A DNA stretch of 34,592 bases from Phycisphaeraceae bacterium (GTDB lineage: Bacteria > Planctomycetota > Phycisphaerae > Phycisphaerales > Phycisphaeraceae), in contig JADZCD010000009.1 of assembly GCA_020851735.1 (NCBI GenBank), positions 1-34,592 of the forward strand, in the 5' to 3' direction. Shown piece by piece: positions 7,729 to 16,479 of this stretch; within the stretch, counting starts at the first letter, position 1; every line of letters begins with the position of its first letter. The translations under genes and the position numbers were made by a program. The notes beneath the pieces were generated by a model. The model did no database searches and was not told the origin of the DNA. It saw nothing but the letters and a program-made list of their open reading frames with translations.

Positions 7729-10700
7729 ATGGCTTCCCGCGTAAATACTCGATTCGTGACCATTCTGGTGGTTTGCCTGATTATCGCGGCCGCGGTGGTG
7801 GGGGCGGCGCTGTTCCTGCAAAAAGGCGCCGCCGACCAGATCGCCAAAGCCCAGGTCCTGCTCGAACAGGGCGACACCAAAAACGCCCTGGACCAGTACG
7901 ACAGCGCCTTGCGCAAGGAACCGAACAATTACGAATGGATCATGGCCTACGTGGCCGCGATGGAAAGCCTGCGCACCACCGACGCCTACGACGCCCGCAC
8001 CACCATCGGACGCATGTCCGGCTGGCTCAACCAGGCCATGAACGTTCGCCCGCAGGAAACCGAACCCTTCCGCAAGCTGGCGGAATTGCGCCTGCAGTTG
8101 GCCAAGGATTTCCGCAGCATCGACGACTGGAACGGCCTCTACCAGCTGGCGGATCAGCGCCTGCAGAAGAATCTGGACGTGGACCTGGCCCGCCGCTATC
8201 GCGGCATCGCCCAGTCCGCCCGCATTCAGGCCATCGACCTGCCCCAGCAGGAGCGCCAGCAGGCGATTGACGATCTGCTGGCCACCCTGGAGAAAGACCC
8301 CGGCGACGTGGAGACCGCCATGCGCCTCGCCCAGGTCCATCTCTTCCAGGCCCGTCAGCTCGAACGCAGCGGCGGCCGCGCCGAGGAAATCAAGGAACAA
8401 CGCGACCAGGCCAAGGTCGTCACCGCCGCCCTGATCAAAATTCGCTCGGACGACCCCCAGACCCTGGTGAACCACGCCCGCGTGTTGATCCAGGTCCGCG
8501 AGAACCAGGAAGCCCTGGCCATGCTCAACGAAGCCCAGACGCTCCTGCAGAGCGACATGCGCTCGCCGGAGCTGGTGCTGTCCGTGGCCGAATTGCTGCC
8601 GATGGTGGACTCCGAAATCGTCGAAGTCGTGGTGGAAGGCGAAACCTTGCGCCTGGCGCGGGGGTATCAGACCGCCACGGCACTCCTCCAGAAAGCCAAC
8701 GCCCAGTGGCCCGACAATCTGTCGGTGCAGATGGCCATCGGCCGGCTCCTGCAGGTGCAGGGCAAGCTGGTTGAGGCGGCCGACGCCTACCTGAAGGTCC
8801 GCGAATCCAACGCGCCCGCCGCCCCGTTGCCGGCGTTGTGGGCCGAACAGGTCAAGGCCACCGCCAGCATCCAGTACGCCAACATGATGCTCACCCGCGC
8901 GGGCATTTCCCAGGAAGCCCAGATCCAGCAGGAACTGCTCGCCAAGGCCGAGCCGGTGGTCAAGGAATTGACCGAACGCTCCGCCGACAACGCCAGCATC
9001 AAGGTCCTCCGCGGCAAGATCGCCTTTATCAAGGGTCAATTGACCGAGGCCCTGCGCCTGCTCGACGAGGCCAGCACCCAGATGGGCGACACCGATCCGG
9101 AAGTCCTGATGTTCGCCGCCTCGATCGCCGAGAAGCTCAATCAAGTCGGGGACGCCGCCCGCCGGGTGGCCAAAGTCGTGGAATTGAATCCGACCCTGGT
9201 CACCCAGCGCCGCTATCTGGCCAATCTATACCTGCGGGCCGGGGAAAATGATCTCTGCCAGCAGCAGGTTTCCATCCTGCTGCAACAGGACCCCGGCGAC
9301 GCCGAGGTCCTGCGCCTCCAGGCCGCCTTGTTCGCCCGCAAGAAACAGTTCGACAAGGCCATCCGCATCTTCCAGGCCATGGATCCCGAAAACAATCCCC
9401 GCGCCAAACTGGCCATCGCCAACCTCCATGAACAGGCCGGCCAGACGGATCAAGCCCGGCAGTTGGCCCTGGAGGCGTTCGACAAGGATCCTAAGAATTT
9501 CACCGCCCTGCAGATGCTCCGCCGCCTGATCGATGACCCCGACACGATCAGGCAATTGATCGCCAAGGCCCAGGAAGCGGGCATGCCGGCCGACATGGCC
9601 AAGCTGATGACCGCCCAGGTCGGTGGCCCCGAAGAGATGGCCAAGGCCATTGATGAGTTGATGGCCGCCGGCAAGGAAGAAAATCCCTTTGAATGGCACT
9701 GGACGCGCTTCCGCCTTTTCCAGCAGCAGGGCAAGGAAGATCAGGCCCGCGTGGAACTGGCCGCCGCCGCCAAGCTCAAGCCCGACAACGGTCAGATCAT
9801 CTACGAGCAGTTTCAGTTCGCCTTGCAGGACAAGGACTTCGTCGCGGCCCAGAAGCTGGCCGACAGCGCCGCGGCCCTGAATCTGGACGCCGCCCAGGGT
9901 CAGTTCTTCCTCGGTCAGTTGTACCTGATGCAGGAGAACGTGCCGGGCGCCATCGAGGTGCTCCGCAAGGCCCTGGCGGTGCGCAAGGTCTATTCCGACG
10001 GCTGGCAACTGCTCGGCCGCGCCTATCAGACCGAAGGCAATCTGGATGCGGCCATCGACGCCTATCAACAGGCCCTCGCCCAGCGGCCCAACAACGTCGC
10101 CGCGTTGCGCGGCTTAGCTTCCGTGTTCGCCAGCAAAGGCCAGAAGGACGAATCCCTGCGCACCCTGCGCAAGGCCGCCGAATATTCCCCCGATGATCTG
10201 GACCTGCGCTCGCTGGCCATCAGCTATGAGGAACGCTACGGCAGCCCCCAGCGCGCGTTCGACGAGCGCAAAGCCCTGGCGGCCGAAGAACCCCAGTACT
10301 ACGAAAACCGCCGGGCCCTGGCCCTCCTGATGGCGCGCATGAGTCAGATCCAGCCGGCCCTGGAAACCATTGATGCCGTCATCGCCGAGGAAGGCCCCAC
10401 CCGCCAGAACGTCAGCGCCGCCGCTGTCACCCGGGCCATGGTCGGCCAGGTCATCGCCGGACGGGATCTCTTAGTCAAGTATGTGCAGGGCTTAGGTGAC
10501 AAAGCCAGCCCCCTGGACTGGGTCGTCCTGGCCCGTTACCTGCTGCAGATGAACGATCTGGAGCAGGCCCTGGCCGCCTACCAGAAAGCCCTGACGCTCG
10601 AAGACCCCCAGACCCGCCCGGTCAGCCGGGAATTAGCCAGCCAGTTGTTCACCCGCCAACGCTATCGCGAAGCCTCCCAGCTGTATGAAAAGCTCTACAC

Positions 10701-12252
10701 CCAGAATCCCGAAGACCGGCAGATCGGCCTGCAGTACATCGAAGCCCAGATCCGCAGCGGCATGCTCGATCAGGCCCAGGCCCTGCTGGACAAGTTCACC
10801 GGCAAGTTCGGCCATGACGTCAAAACCCTGATGCTTCAGGGCGCCATCGCCCAGACTCAGTCCAACGAAGCCTTGTTGCGCGGTGACCTGCAGGGCTCCG
10901 TCGCCAAGAAGAACGAAGCCCTCACGGCCTTCAATCGGGCCGTGGAAATGGCCCCACGCACCGCCTCGGCTTACTACCGCCGGGCCGCCCTGCTCTACAC
11001 CGATCCCGACAAAGACGCCCAGGTCATCGCCGACCTCAACCAGGCCATGTCCCTGGACCCGGATCTGACCGCCGCCCGCGAGCTGGTGGCCAACATCTAC
11101 ATCGCCCGCAACGAAATGAGCGATGCCCAGCGCGAACTGAATAACCTCATTGACCGTCAACCCGACAACGTCAACGCCCGCGACGCCCTGGCCAAGGTCT
11201 ATCTGGCCCAGCGCCGCTTCACCGAGCTGGGGGAAATCATCAAGGATTCCGCCAACCGGTTCCCGACCGATCCGCGCTGGCCGCAGTGGCAGGCCGAGAT
11301 GGCCCGGGCCCAGGGCCAGACCGATTTGGCCCTCCAGTCGCTGCGCGTCGCCTTTGAACTGGCTCCTTCCCCGCCCACCCTCGCCGCCCTGCTCGAGGCG
11401 CTGGTCATTGAGCAACGCTACCAGCCAGCCCTGAACATCATGGATCAGCAGCGGCAGCTGGTCGACACCCAGCCGGTGCTGCTGGCCCTGCGCGGGCGCG
11501 CTTTGGCGGGCCTTAAGCACGAAGCCCAGGCCGATGAAATCTTCAAACGCGCCGTGGACATCTCCACCCAGTTTGCTCAGCTTGAAATCGTAGCCGAACA
11601 GCTCAACGCCGCCTTCGGCCCCCAGAAGTCAGCCGAAAAACTCGGAACCCTGGCCACCGGCGACCGCGCCCTGGTGATGGAGCTCTTAGTCGCCCGCTAC
11701 GAAACCAGCGCCGGCAACACCGAATCCGCCATCAACCGCCTGGAAAAGATCAAAAAGTCCCTTGCGGCCGATTCCCCCCTGGCCGTGGTCAGCGAGCGCT
11801 ATCTGGGCATGGCTCTGCTGCTTGCCAAACGCAGCGATGCCGCCGTCGAATCCTTCCGCCGGCTCGTGGAGGTCGACGCCAATAACGTCGAGGCCCTCAA
11901 TAACCTCGCTTTTGTGCTCGCCAACGACCTGGGCAAGCCGCAGGAAGCCCTGCCCTATGCCGAACGGGCCTTCAGCCTCGCGCCGCGCAACGCAGATATT
12001 TTGGACACCTTAGGCTGGATACAATTCAAGGTCGGCCAGTCCACTGATAGCCTGGCCACGATGCAAAAAGCCAATCGCATGCGACCTTCCGCCTATTCGG
12101 CATACCATTTAGGCAAGATTTATCAGTCCTTAGGCCAGCAGGCCTCCGCCCAGGAACAATTCCAGGCCGCCGCCAAGATGGCTAAGGATACGGGGAATCA
12201 GGATTTATTGACTCAAATCCAGAAAGAATTGCCGACGACCGATAGCAATTAG
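7729..12252 (+). CDS. giant membrane-anchored TPR-repeat protein of the exosortase/EPS locus
   Basis: A 1507-residue protein with one N-terminal transmembrane segment (about 9-28, FVTILVVCLIIAAAVVGAAL). The rest is almost entirely helical tetratricopeptide repeats, presumably in the periplasm. Repeats are recognisable from the first (AKAQVLLEQGDTKNALDQYD) to the last (AYHLGKIYQSLGQQASAQEQ), with strong consensus ones such as WQLLGRAYQTEGNLDAAIDA. It lacks a lipobox. Very long TPR proteins accompany exosortase loci in proteobacteria (PrsT type), where they are thought to scaffold export; a similar role is inferred from position here. The ATG at 7729 follows AGGAG by a suitable distance and lies 37 bp after the exosortase stop, so the two are probably co-transcribed. 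The Wzc-like gene starts 29 bp further on. Confidence 0.85.
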   Translation: MASRVNTRFVTILVVCLIIAAAVVGAALFLQKGAADQIAKAQVLLEQGDTKNALDQYDSALRKEPNNYEWIMAYVAAMESLRTTDAYDARTTIGRMSGWLNQAMNVRPQETEPFRKLAELRLQLAKDFRSIDDWNGLYQLADQRLQKNLDVDLARRYRGIAQSARIQAIDLPQQERQQAIDDLLATLEKDPGDVETAMRLAQVHLFQARQLERSGGRAEEIKEQRDQAKVVTAALIKIRSDDPQTLVNHARVLIQVRENQEALAMLNEAQTLLQSDMRSPELVLSVAELLPMVDSEIVEVVVEGETLRLARGYQTATALLQKANAQWPDNLSVQMAIGRLLQVQGKLVEAADAYLKVRESNAPAAPLPALWAEQVKATASIQYANMMLTRAGISQEAQIQQELLAKAEPVVKELTERSADNASIKVLRGKIAFIKGQLTEALRLLDEASTQMGDTDPEVLMFAASIAEKLNQVGDAARRVAKVVELNPTLVTQRRYLANLYLRAGENDLCQQQVSILLQQDPGDAEVLRLQAALFARKKQFDKAIRIFQAMDPENNPRAKLAIANLHEQAGQTDQARQLALEAFDKDPKNFTALQMLRRLIDDPDTIRQLIAKAQEAGMPADMAKLMTAQVGGPEEMAKAIDELMAAGKEENPFEWHWTRFRLFQQQGKEDQARVELAAAAKLKPDNGQIIYEQFQFALQDKDFVAAQKLADSAAALNLDAAQGQFFLGQLYLMQENVPGAIEVLRKALAVRKVYSDGWQLLGRAYQTEGNLDAAIDAYQQALAQRPNNVAALRGLASVFASKGQKDESLRTLRKAAEYSPDDLDLRSLAISYEERYGSPQRAFDERKALAAEEPQYYENRRALALLMARMSQIQPALETIDAVIAEEGPTRQNVSAAAVTRAMVGQVIAGRDLLVKYVQGLGDKASPLDWVVLARYLLQMNDLEQALAAYQKALTLEDPQTRPVSRELASQLFTRQRYREASQLYEKLYTQNPEDRQIGLQYIEAQIRSGMLDQAQALLDKFTGKFGHDVKTLMLQGAIAQTQSNEALLRGDLQGSVAKKNEALTAFNRAVEMAPRTASAYYRRAALLYTDPDKDAQVIADLNQAMSLDPDLTAARELVANIYIARNEMSDAQRELNNLIDRQPDNVNARDALAKVYLAQRRFTELGEIIKDSANRFPTDPRWPQWQAEMARAQGQTDLALQSLRVAFELAPSPPTLAALLEALVIEQRYQPALNIMDQQRQLVDTQPVLLALRGRALAGLKHEAQADEIFKRAVDISTQFAQLEIVAEQLNAAFGPQKSAEKLGTLATGDRALVMELLVARYETSAGNTESAINRLEKIKKSLAADSPLAVVSERYLGMALLLAKRSDAAVESFRRLVEVDANNVEALNNLAFVLANDLGKPQEALPYAERAFSLAPRNADILDTLGWIQFKVGQSTDSLATMQKANRMRPSAYSAYHLGKIYQSLGQQASAQEQFQAAAKMAKDTGNQDLLTQIQKELPTTDSN

Positions 12253-12281
12253 GCCAGGTAATTTAGACGAGGTAAGTAGTC

Positions 12282-14507
12282 ATGACCATGAATGTGCCGC
12301 GAACTCAAGCCCCCGCGTCGACCAGCGGGCAAACCTCGTTTGCCTTGGCTGGCCGCTTTAAGCCGGTCGATCCGGTGCGGGTGATCCGGGAACATCTTCG
12401 CCTGATCTTGCTCGCCGGCGTGATCGGCGTGGTGGTGGGTGCGGCTTTATGGGTCACCCTGCGAATCCTCATGCCGCGCTGGATATCCGTGGCCCAATTG
12501 CGCATTTCCGACTCTCCCGACAGCGGCCTGTCCCCCAGCCGCGAAGGCATGCTGCGGGGCCAGATGGACGTGGTCGAAGCCAAAAAAGCCACCGAGGCTG
12601 CCATCCTCAATTCGGAAACCGTGCTCAACCAGGCGCTCGCCCAATTGCAGGACACCGATTGGTTCAAGAACCAGTATGTGCGTGCCGACGGCCAGGCCGA
12701 TTTCACCGACGCGCGCGACAATCTGATGGATTACCTGTCCGTCATCCCCGTGCGCGGCTCAACCTATATCGAAGTGCGCTATCGCTCCGGCTACCGCGAC
12801 ATGACCCCGCGCATTTTGAACACCGTCATTGACCAGTACATCACCACCAAGAAAAACCAGGCCAACAACGCCACCTCCGACGTTCGCGCCGTATGGGTCC
12901 AGCAGCGCGAAGATAACGCCCGCAGCCTGCGCGACGTCCAGGATCAGATCCGCCAGTTCAGCGTCCAGAATGACGTCGAAGGCCTGGACACCCGCTACAA
13001 CAGCCAGACGGTCATGCTCCAGCAGATGGCCACCGGCCTGGCGGAATTGACCATGCAGTTTCAATCCGCCCAGGAGGCCTCCAAACGCCTCCAGGACGCC
13101 CAGCAGCAGGGCGAGATCCTCTACGATCCGACCGCCATCGCGGAAATACGCATGGACCCGGCCGTCCAATCCCGCGAGGAAAAGCTGCGCCTGATCCGCG
13201 AGGAAAAGGGCGTCATGCTCCGCCGCTTCGGGGCCAATCACTCCCGCGTGCTGGACTTGGACCGCCGCTACACCGAAGTGGAGATGGAACTGAAAAACGA
13301 GATCGACCGCCTGCTCCGCCAACGCCAGCAGGTGCAGCTGGAGTCCACCGTGCAGGCCGCCAAGTCCCTGGCCGAGCAGCTCAACCAGGGCCAGGTCAAA
13401 ATGGACCAGATGCGCGCCGAGGTCAAAGACCTGACCGCCAAGCTGGAAAAATACACCCAGCTTAAAGATCTGGAAAAACGCTTCCTCGATCGCCAGGAAC
13501 AACTGGATCAGGCCATGAATGACGCCTGGGCCATGTCCCGCCGTCCCGACGTCCTGACCGTCGAAGTCATCTCCCGCGCCACCGAGCCGGAAGTGGTCTT
13601 CCCCTTGTGGTACGTCATTGTGCCCATGACCACCCTGCTGTTCATCGGCGCCGCCGGCGGCGTCGTGTTCCTGATGGAAATGATGGATCAGCGCTTCAAG
13701 GGCCCCTCCGACGTCGGCCTGCTGCCCAAGGCCCGCCTGCTGGCGGTGATCCCCGACACCACCGAGGATCCCACCGGTTCCCAGGTGATCGAGGGCATCG
13801 TGGCCGCCGAGCCCAATGGCCTGCTGGCCGAGTCGTTCCGCAACATGCGGACCGCCGTGGGCCTGGCCTTGGAAAAGAAAAACTACAAAACCCTGCTGGT
13901 CACCTCCGCCCAGGCCCAGGCCGGCGTGACCGCCATCGTCAGCAATCTGGCCAGCAGCATCGGCAGCCAGGGAAAGAAAGTCCTGGTCATCGACGCCAAT
14001 CTGCTGCGCCCCGCCCTGCACAAGGTCTTTAACCTTTCCCCCGGGCAGGGGCTCGTCGGCGTCATGCGCACCGGCGGGTCCTGGAGCGCCGCCGTACTCA
14101 AATCCTCCCATCCGGGCGTGTTTCTCCTGCCTGCCGGCGATAGCAGCCAGGCGGAGCCTGAGCTCCTGGCCCGCCCGGCGTTCGCCAAGTTGCTCGCCGA
14201 AGCCTCCGAGCAATATGATCTGGTGTTGATTGACACCGCCCCGGTGCTCGTCGGTTCCGAGGCCAAGCTTGTCGCCCATACCGCCCAGGCTTCGCTGATG
14301 GTCATCCGGGCCATGTTGGACAAACGAGGCATGCTCGGCCGCGCCTTGCGGGAATTAGGCGAACAGCCTGCCGAAATCCTCGGCGTGCTGCTCAACCGCA
14401 CCCGCGCCAGTGCCGGCGGGTATTTCCGCGAAAATTACCAGGCCTTCCATCGTTACCGTCAACAGGAGCCTGGCACCGAACCGCAGCCGGATCATGTCGG
14501 AGCTTAA
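12282..14507 (+). CDS. Wzc-like chain-length/tyrosine-kinase protein with degenerate Walker A
   Basis: A 741-residue inner-membrane protein of the polysaccharide co-polymerase class. Order: short cytoplasmic N-terminus, TM1 (about 43-66), periplasmic Wzz-type domain with a long coiled-coil region (about 200-420), TM2 (about 445-465), then a BY-kinase-like cytoplasmic domain from GLLAESFRNMRTAV onward. In active BY-kinases Walker A reads roughly S-x-x-P-G-E-G-K-S/T; here it is TSAQAQAGVTAIVSNLA (about 540), without the ATP-binding Lys. The Walker A' segment is VLVIDANLLRP, with Asn where an Asp is usual, and Walker B is LVLIDTAPV (about 647). A C-terminal tyrosine cluster (YFRENYQAFHRY) remains. 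Chain-length control is likely; catalytic kinase activity is doubtful. The ATG follows GAGGT by 8 nt and lies 29 bp after the TPR gene. Confidence 0.87.
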   Translation: MTMNVPRTQAPASTSGQTSFALAGRFKPVDPVRVIREHLRLILLAGVIGVVVGAALWVTLRILMPRWISVAQLRISDSPDSGLSPSREGMLRGQMDVVEAKKATEAAILNSETVLNQALAQLQDTDWFKNQYVRADGQADFTDARDNLMDYLSVIPVRGSTYIEVRYRSGYRDMTPRILNTVIDQYITTKKNQANNATSDVRAVWVQQREDNARSLRDVQDQIRQFSVQNDVEGLDTRYNSQTVMLQQMATGLAELTMQFQSAQEASKRLQDAQQQGEILYDPTAIAEIRMDPAVQSREEKLRLIREEKGVMLRRFGANHSRVLDLDRRYTEVEMELKNEIDRLLRQRQQVQLESTVQAAKSLAEQLNQGQVKMDQMRAEVKDLTAKLEKYTQLKDLEKRFLDRQEQLDQAMNDAWAMSRRPDVLTVEVISRATEPEVVFPLWYVIVPMTTLLFIGAAGGVVFLMEMMDQRFKGPSDVGLLPKARLLAVIPDTTEDPTGSQVIEGIVAAEPNGLLAESFRNMRTAVGLALEKKNYKTLLVTSAQAQAGVTAIVSNLASSIGSQGKKVLVIDANLLRPALHKVFNLSPGQGLVGVMRTGGSWSAAVLKSSHPGVFLLPAGDSSQAEPELLARPAFAKLLAEASEQYDLVLIDTAPVLVGSEAKLVAHTAQASLMVIRAMLDKRGMLGRALRELGEQPAEILGVLLNRTRASAGGYFRENYQAFHRYRQQEPGTEPQPDHVGA

Positions 14508-14649
14508 GACCGGCAGCGCCAGGCTTCGGACGCCGCCGAGGTTGACAGCTCATTTCAGGCGGGGATAGTTGCTCCCGTGGCCTGCCCCGCTTGGCCAGAC
14601 GGCTCTTTCAAGGACTAAGGACTGAGGGAAAAGGACGACAGGACTGCCG

Positions 14650-15972
14650 ATGGAGAACGTCATTCCCCAGACCATGCCCGTTTCCCTCTTCAACCGCGTG
14701 GACGAGGTCATTTCCCCCTACATGGGCGTCTTTTTCGCCGCGTTCCTCATCAGCTTCGCCATGACTCCCCTCATGCGCCGCCTCGCCTTGGCCAACGGCA
14801 TCGTCGATTGGCCCGACTTAAAACGCAAAGCCCACGTTGAGCCCGTCGCCTACTTAGGCGGCATCGCGATTTTCCTCGGCTGGCTGGCGGGCATTTCCTC
14901 CTGCCTGTTCGTGTCCGACCAGGGCCTGATCCCCGGCAGCCACGTGGATTTTCCCCTGAGCATCCTCGTCGGCGCCGCCGCGATCATCTTCATCGGTTTG
15001 TGGGACGACGTCGCCGGCATCAGCCCACGGGTGAAAGTGGGGGGCCAGCTCTTCGCCGCCGCCGCCTTAGCCGCCATGAAAGGCTCCAACGGACAAATGC
15101 TCGGCGCCAAGCTGGTGATCACCACCATGTCCGCCGTCGGCATCGACATGAACCCCTTCCTCGCTTACTGCCTGGGCACCGCCATCATCGCCATGTTCGT
15201 CCTCGGCGGGTGCAATTCCATGAACCTGCTCGATGGCCTGGACGGCCTGGCCGCCGGCGTCTCCGCCATCGCCGTCACCGGCTTCCTCTTGATCGCCGTG
15301 TACGTGGCCATCAGTGCCGGCGATCCGCAAGCCCAGGCCGATCTGGCTGGGGGCATGAATCGCCTCTATAACTCGGTGCGGATCGTGATGTGCCTGGCGA
15401 TCTTAGGAGCCCTGCTGGGCTTTTTGCCCTACAACTTCAACCCCGCCAATATCTTCATGGGCGACGCCGGTTCGCTCCTGGTCGGGTATTTGTGCGTCTC
15501 CACCATCCTGCTCTTTGCCCACGCCGAGATGATGGGCCCCTTCCTGGTGCTCGCCGCTTTGATCGTCTTCGCCGTGCCCATCACCGACACCACCCTGGCC
15601 ATCATCCGCCGCAAATTACGCGGCCAGCCCATCTTCAGCCCCGACAACCAGCACCTCCACCACCAGCTCCTGCGCGCCGTCAAAAACCTCAAGCTCGGCC
15701 CGAATTTCTCCGTCAAGCTCACCGTGCTCCTGATCTACCTGATGGGCGTGGTCTTCGCGAGCCTGGGCTTTGCCTTAATCTTCCTGCGCGTCCGCTATGT
15801 GCTGGCCGTGTTCTTGGTCTTCTTCTCCTTCGTCTTCGTCATGGCCTACAAACTCGGCCACCAGCAAGCCCGCAGCCAACCCGCGCAAGACGCCGCCTCC
15901 AAGCCTGAGCCCTCCGGCCCGGAGGCCTCCCCGGACCCCTTGGCCTCCACTTCCAGCACCAAGACCAACTGA
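14650..15972 (+). CDS. WecA/MraY-family undecaprenyl-phosphate sugar-1-phosphate transferase
   Basis: A 440-residue polytopic membrane enzyme that should transfer a sugar-1-phosphate (commonly GlcNAc-1-P) from a UDP-sugar to undecaprenyl phosphate, the first lipid-linked step of a surface glycan. Family landmarks in order: DWPDLKRKAHVEPVAYLGG, GLWDDVAGIS (Asp pair), the NSMNLLDGLDGLAAGV motif, FLPYNFNPANIFMGDAGSL (catalytic-loop Asp) and the cytoplasmic DNQHLHHQLL histidine motif. These point to WecA/TagO/WbcO rather than MraY. A polar tail of about 40 residues follows the last membrane helix. It is the fifth plus-strand gene of the export locus, 142 bp after the Wzc-like gene. That gap contains GGACTAAGGACTG-type simple sequence and no clear terminator. 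Confidence 0.9.
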   Translation: MENVIPQTMPVSLFNRVDEVISPYMGVFFAAFLISFAMTPLMRRLALANGIVDWPDLKRKAHVEPVAYLGGIAIFLGWLAGISSCLFVSDQGLIPGSHVDFPLSILVGAAAIIFIGLWDDVAGISPRVKVGGQLFAAAALAAMKGSNGQMLGAKLVITTMSAVGIDMNPFLAYCLGTAIIAMFVLGGCNSMNLLDGLDGLAAGVSAIAVTGFLLIAVYVAISAGDPQAQADLAGGMNRLYNSVRIVMCLAILGALLGFLPYNFNPANIFMGDAGSLLVGYLCVSTILLFAHAEMMGPFLVLAALIVFAVPITDTTLAIIRRKLRGQPIFSPDNQHLHHQLLRAVKNLKLGPNFSVKLTVLLIYLMGVVFASLGFALIFLRVRYVLAVFLVFFSFVFVMAYKLGHQQARSQPAQDAASKPEPSGPEASPDPLASTSSTKTN

Positions 15973-16054
15973 TTCTTCCCTACCTGCCCCCGTCGTGGCT
16001 TGCCCGGGGTCTCTCTTGGCGATGATCCGCCTTTACCCCGTTGGGCCGTATAAA

Positions 16055-16077
16055 GCCCAGGGAAGAAATCCCTGGGC
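16055..16077. repeat. palindromic repeat family A (GCCCAGGGA stem)
   Basis: Perfect 9-bp stem GCCCAGGGA / TCCCTGGGC around an AGAAA loop, identical to copies at 18422-18444 and 31681-31703. Here it is followed by CCTCCC rather than T residues, so terminator function is unlikely. It lies downstream of the WecA-like gene. Confidence 0.85.
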
Positions 16078-16124
16078 CCTCCCTTCGCCTGGCCGCCACA
16101 CAACTCGGGCCCGCCACACGGTTC

Positions 16125-16160
16125 GGGTACCACCCCGCAGGCCGAAGTCTGCTGTGTGCC
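16125..16160. repeat. degenerate copy of palindromic repeat family B
   Basis: Retains a GGTACCAC start and the CTGCTGTGTGCCTG right half of the family-B repeat (compare 18297-18324, 29314-29341 and 30913-30940), but the left arm has decayed. Together with the family-A palindrome it fills most of the 15973-16240 gap, which holds no gene. Confidence 0.5.
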
Positions 16161-16246
16161 TGACCTGGGGTCTTGGACCCTGTGACTAACCGCCGCCTGC
16201 CCCATCGCCTGGCCTCTTTCCCTCTCCCCTCTCCTTCCGGGGGTGC

Positions 16247-16274
16247 TTGCAGCCTAAGAGGGGTACGCTAAAAT
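16247..16274 (+). promoter_or_regulatory. candidate sigma-70 promoter for rpsB-tsf
   Basis: TTGCAG (16247-16252) and TAAAAT (16269-16274) are separated by 16 bp, a good match to the housekeeping consensus. Transcription would start near 16281, leaving a leader of about 200 nt before rpsB. That leader is GC-rich, with inverted segments such as CCTGCCTCACCCTAGGCAGG near 16425. Ribosomal leaders often carry autoregulatory structure, but I cannot identify a known S2-binding motif. Confidence 0.45.
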
Positions 16275-16479
16275 AAGCGGTTCGTTCGTGGATCCAGCCC
16301 TAATTCCCGTCGGGTGCCGCACGTAGGCTCTCGACCCATCCTGGCGGTCGGGCTTTGCCGGTTGCCCCCGGAACCACCGGGCCCCCCGGCTTAATTCGTC
16401 GATCGGCCTTTCGCCGAGCCTGCCTCACCCTAGGCAGGTGGACGGCTCGTACCACCGCAGTCTCCTCTAGGAGCAGCTT

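Noticed and set aside
16275..16479. A known ribosomal-protein leader RNA upstream of rpsB
   Set aside because: There are inverted segments, but I could not identify the conserved core of a described S2 leader, so it is noted only with the promoter.
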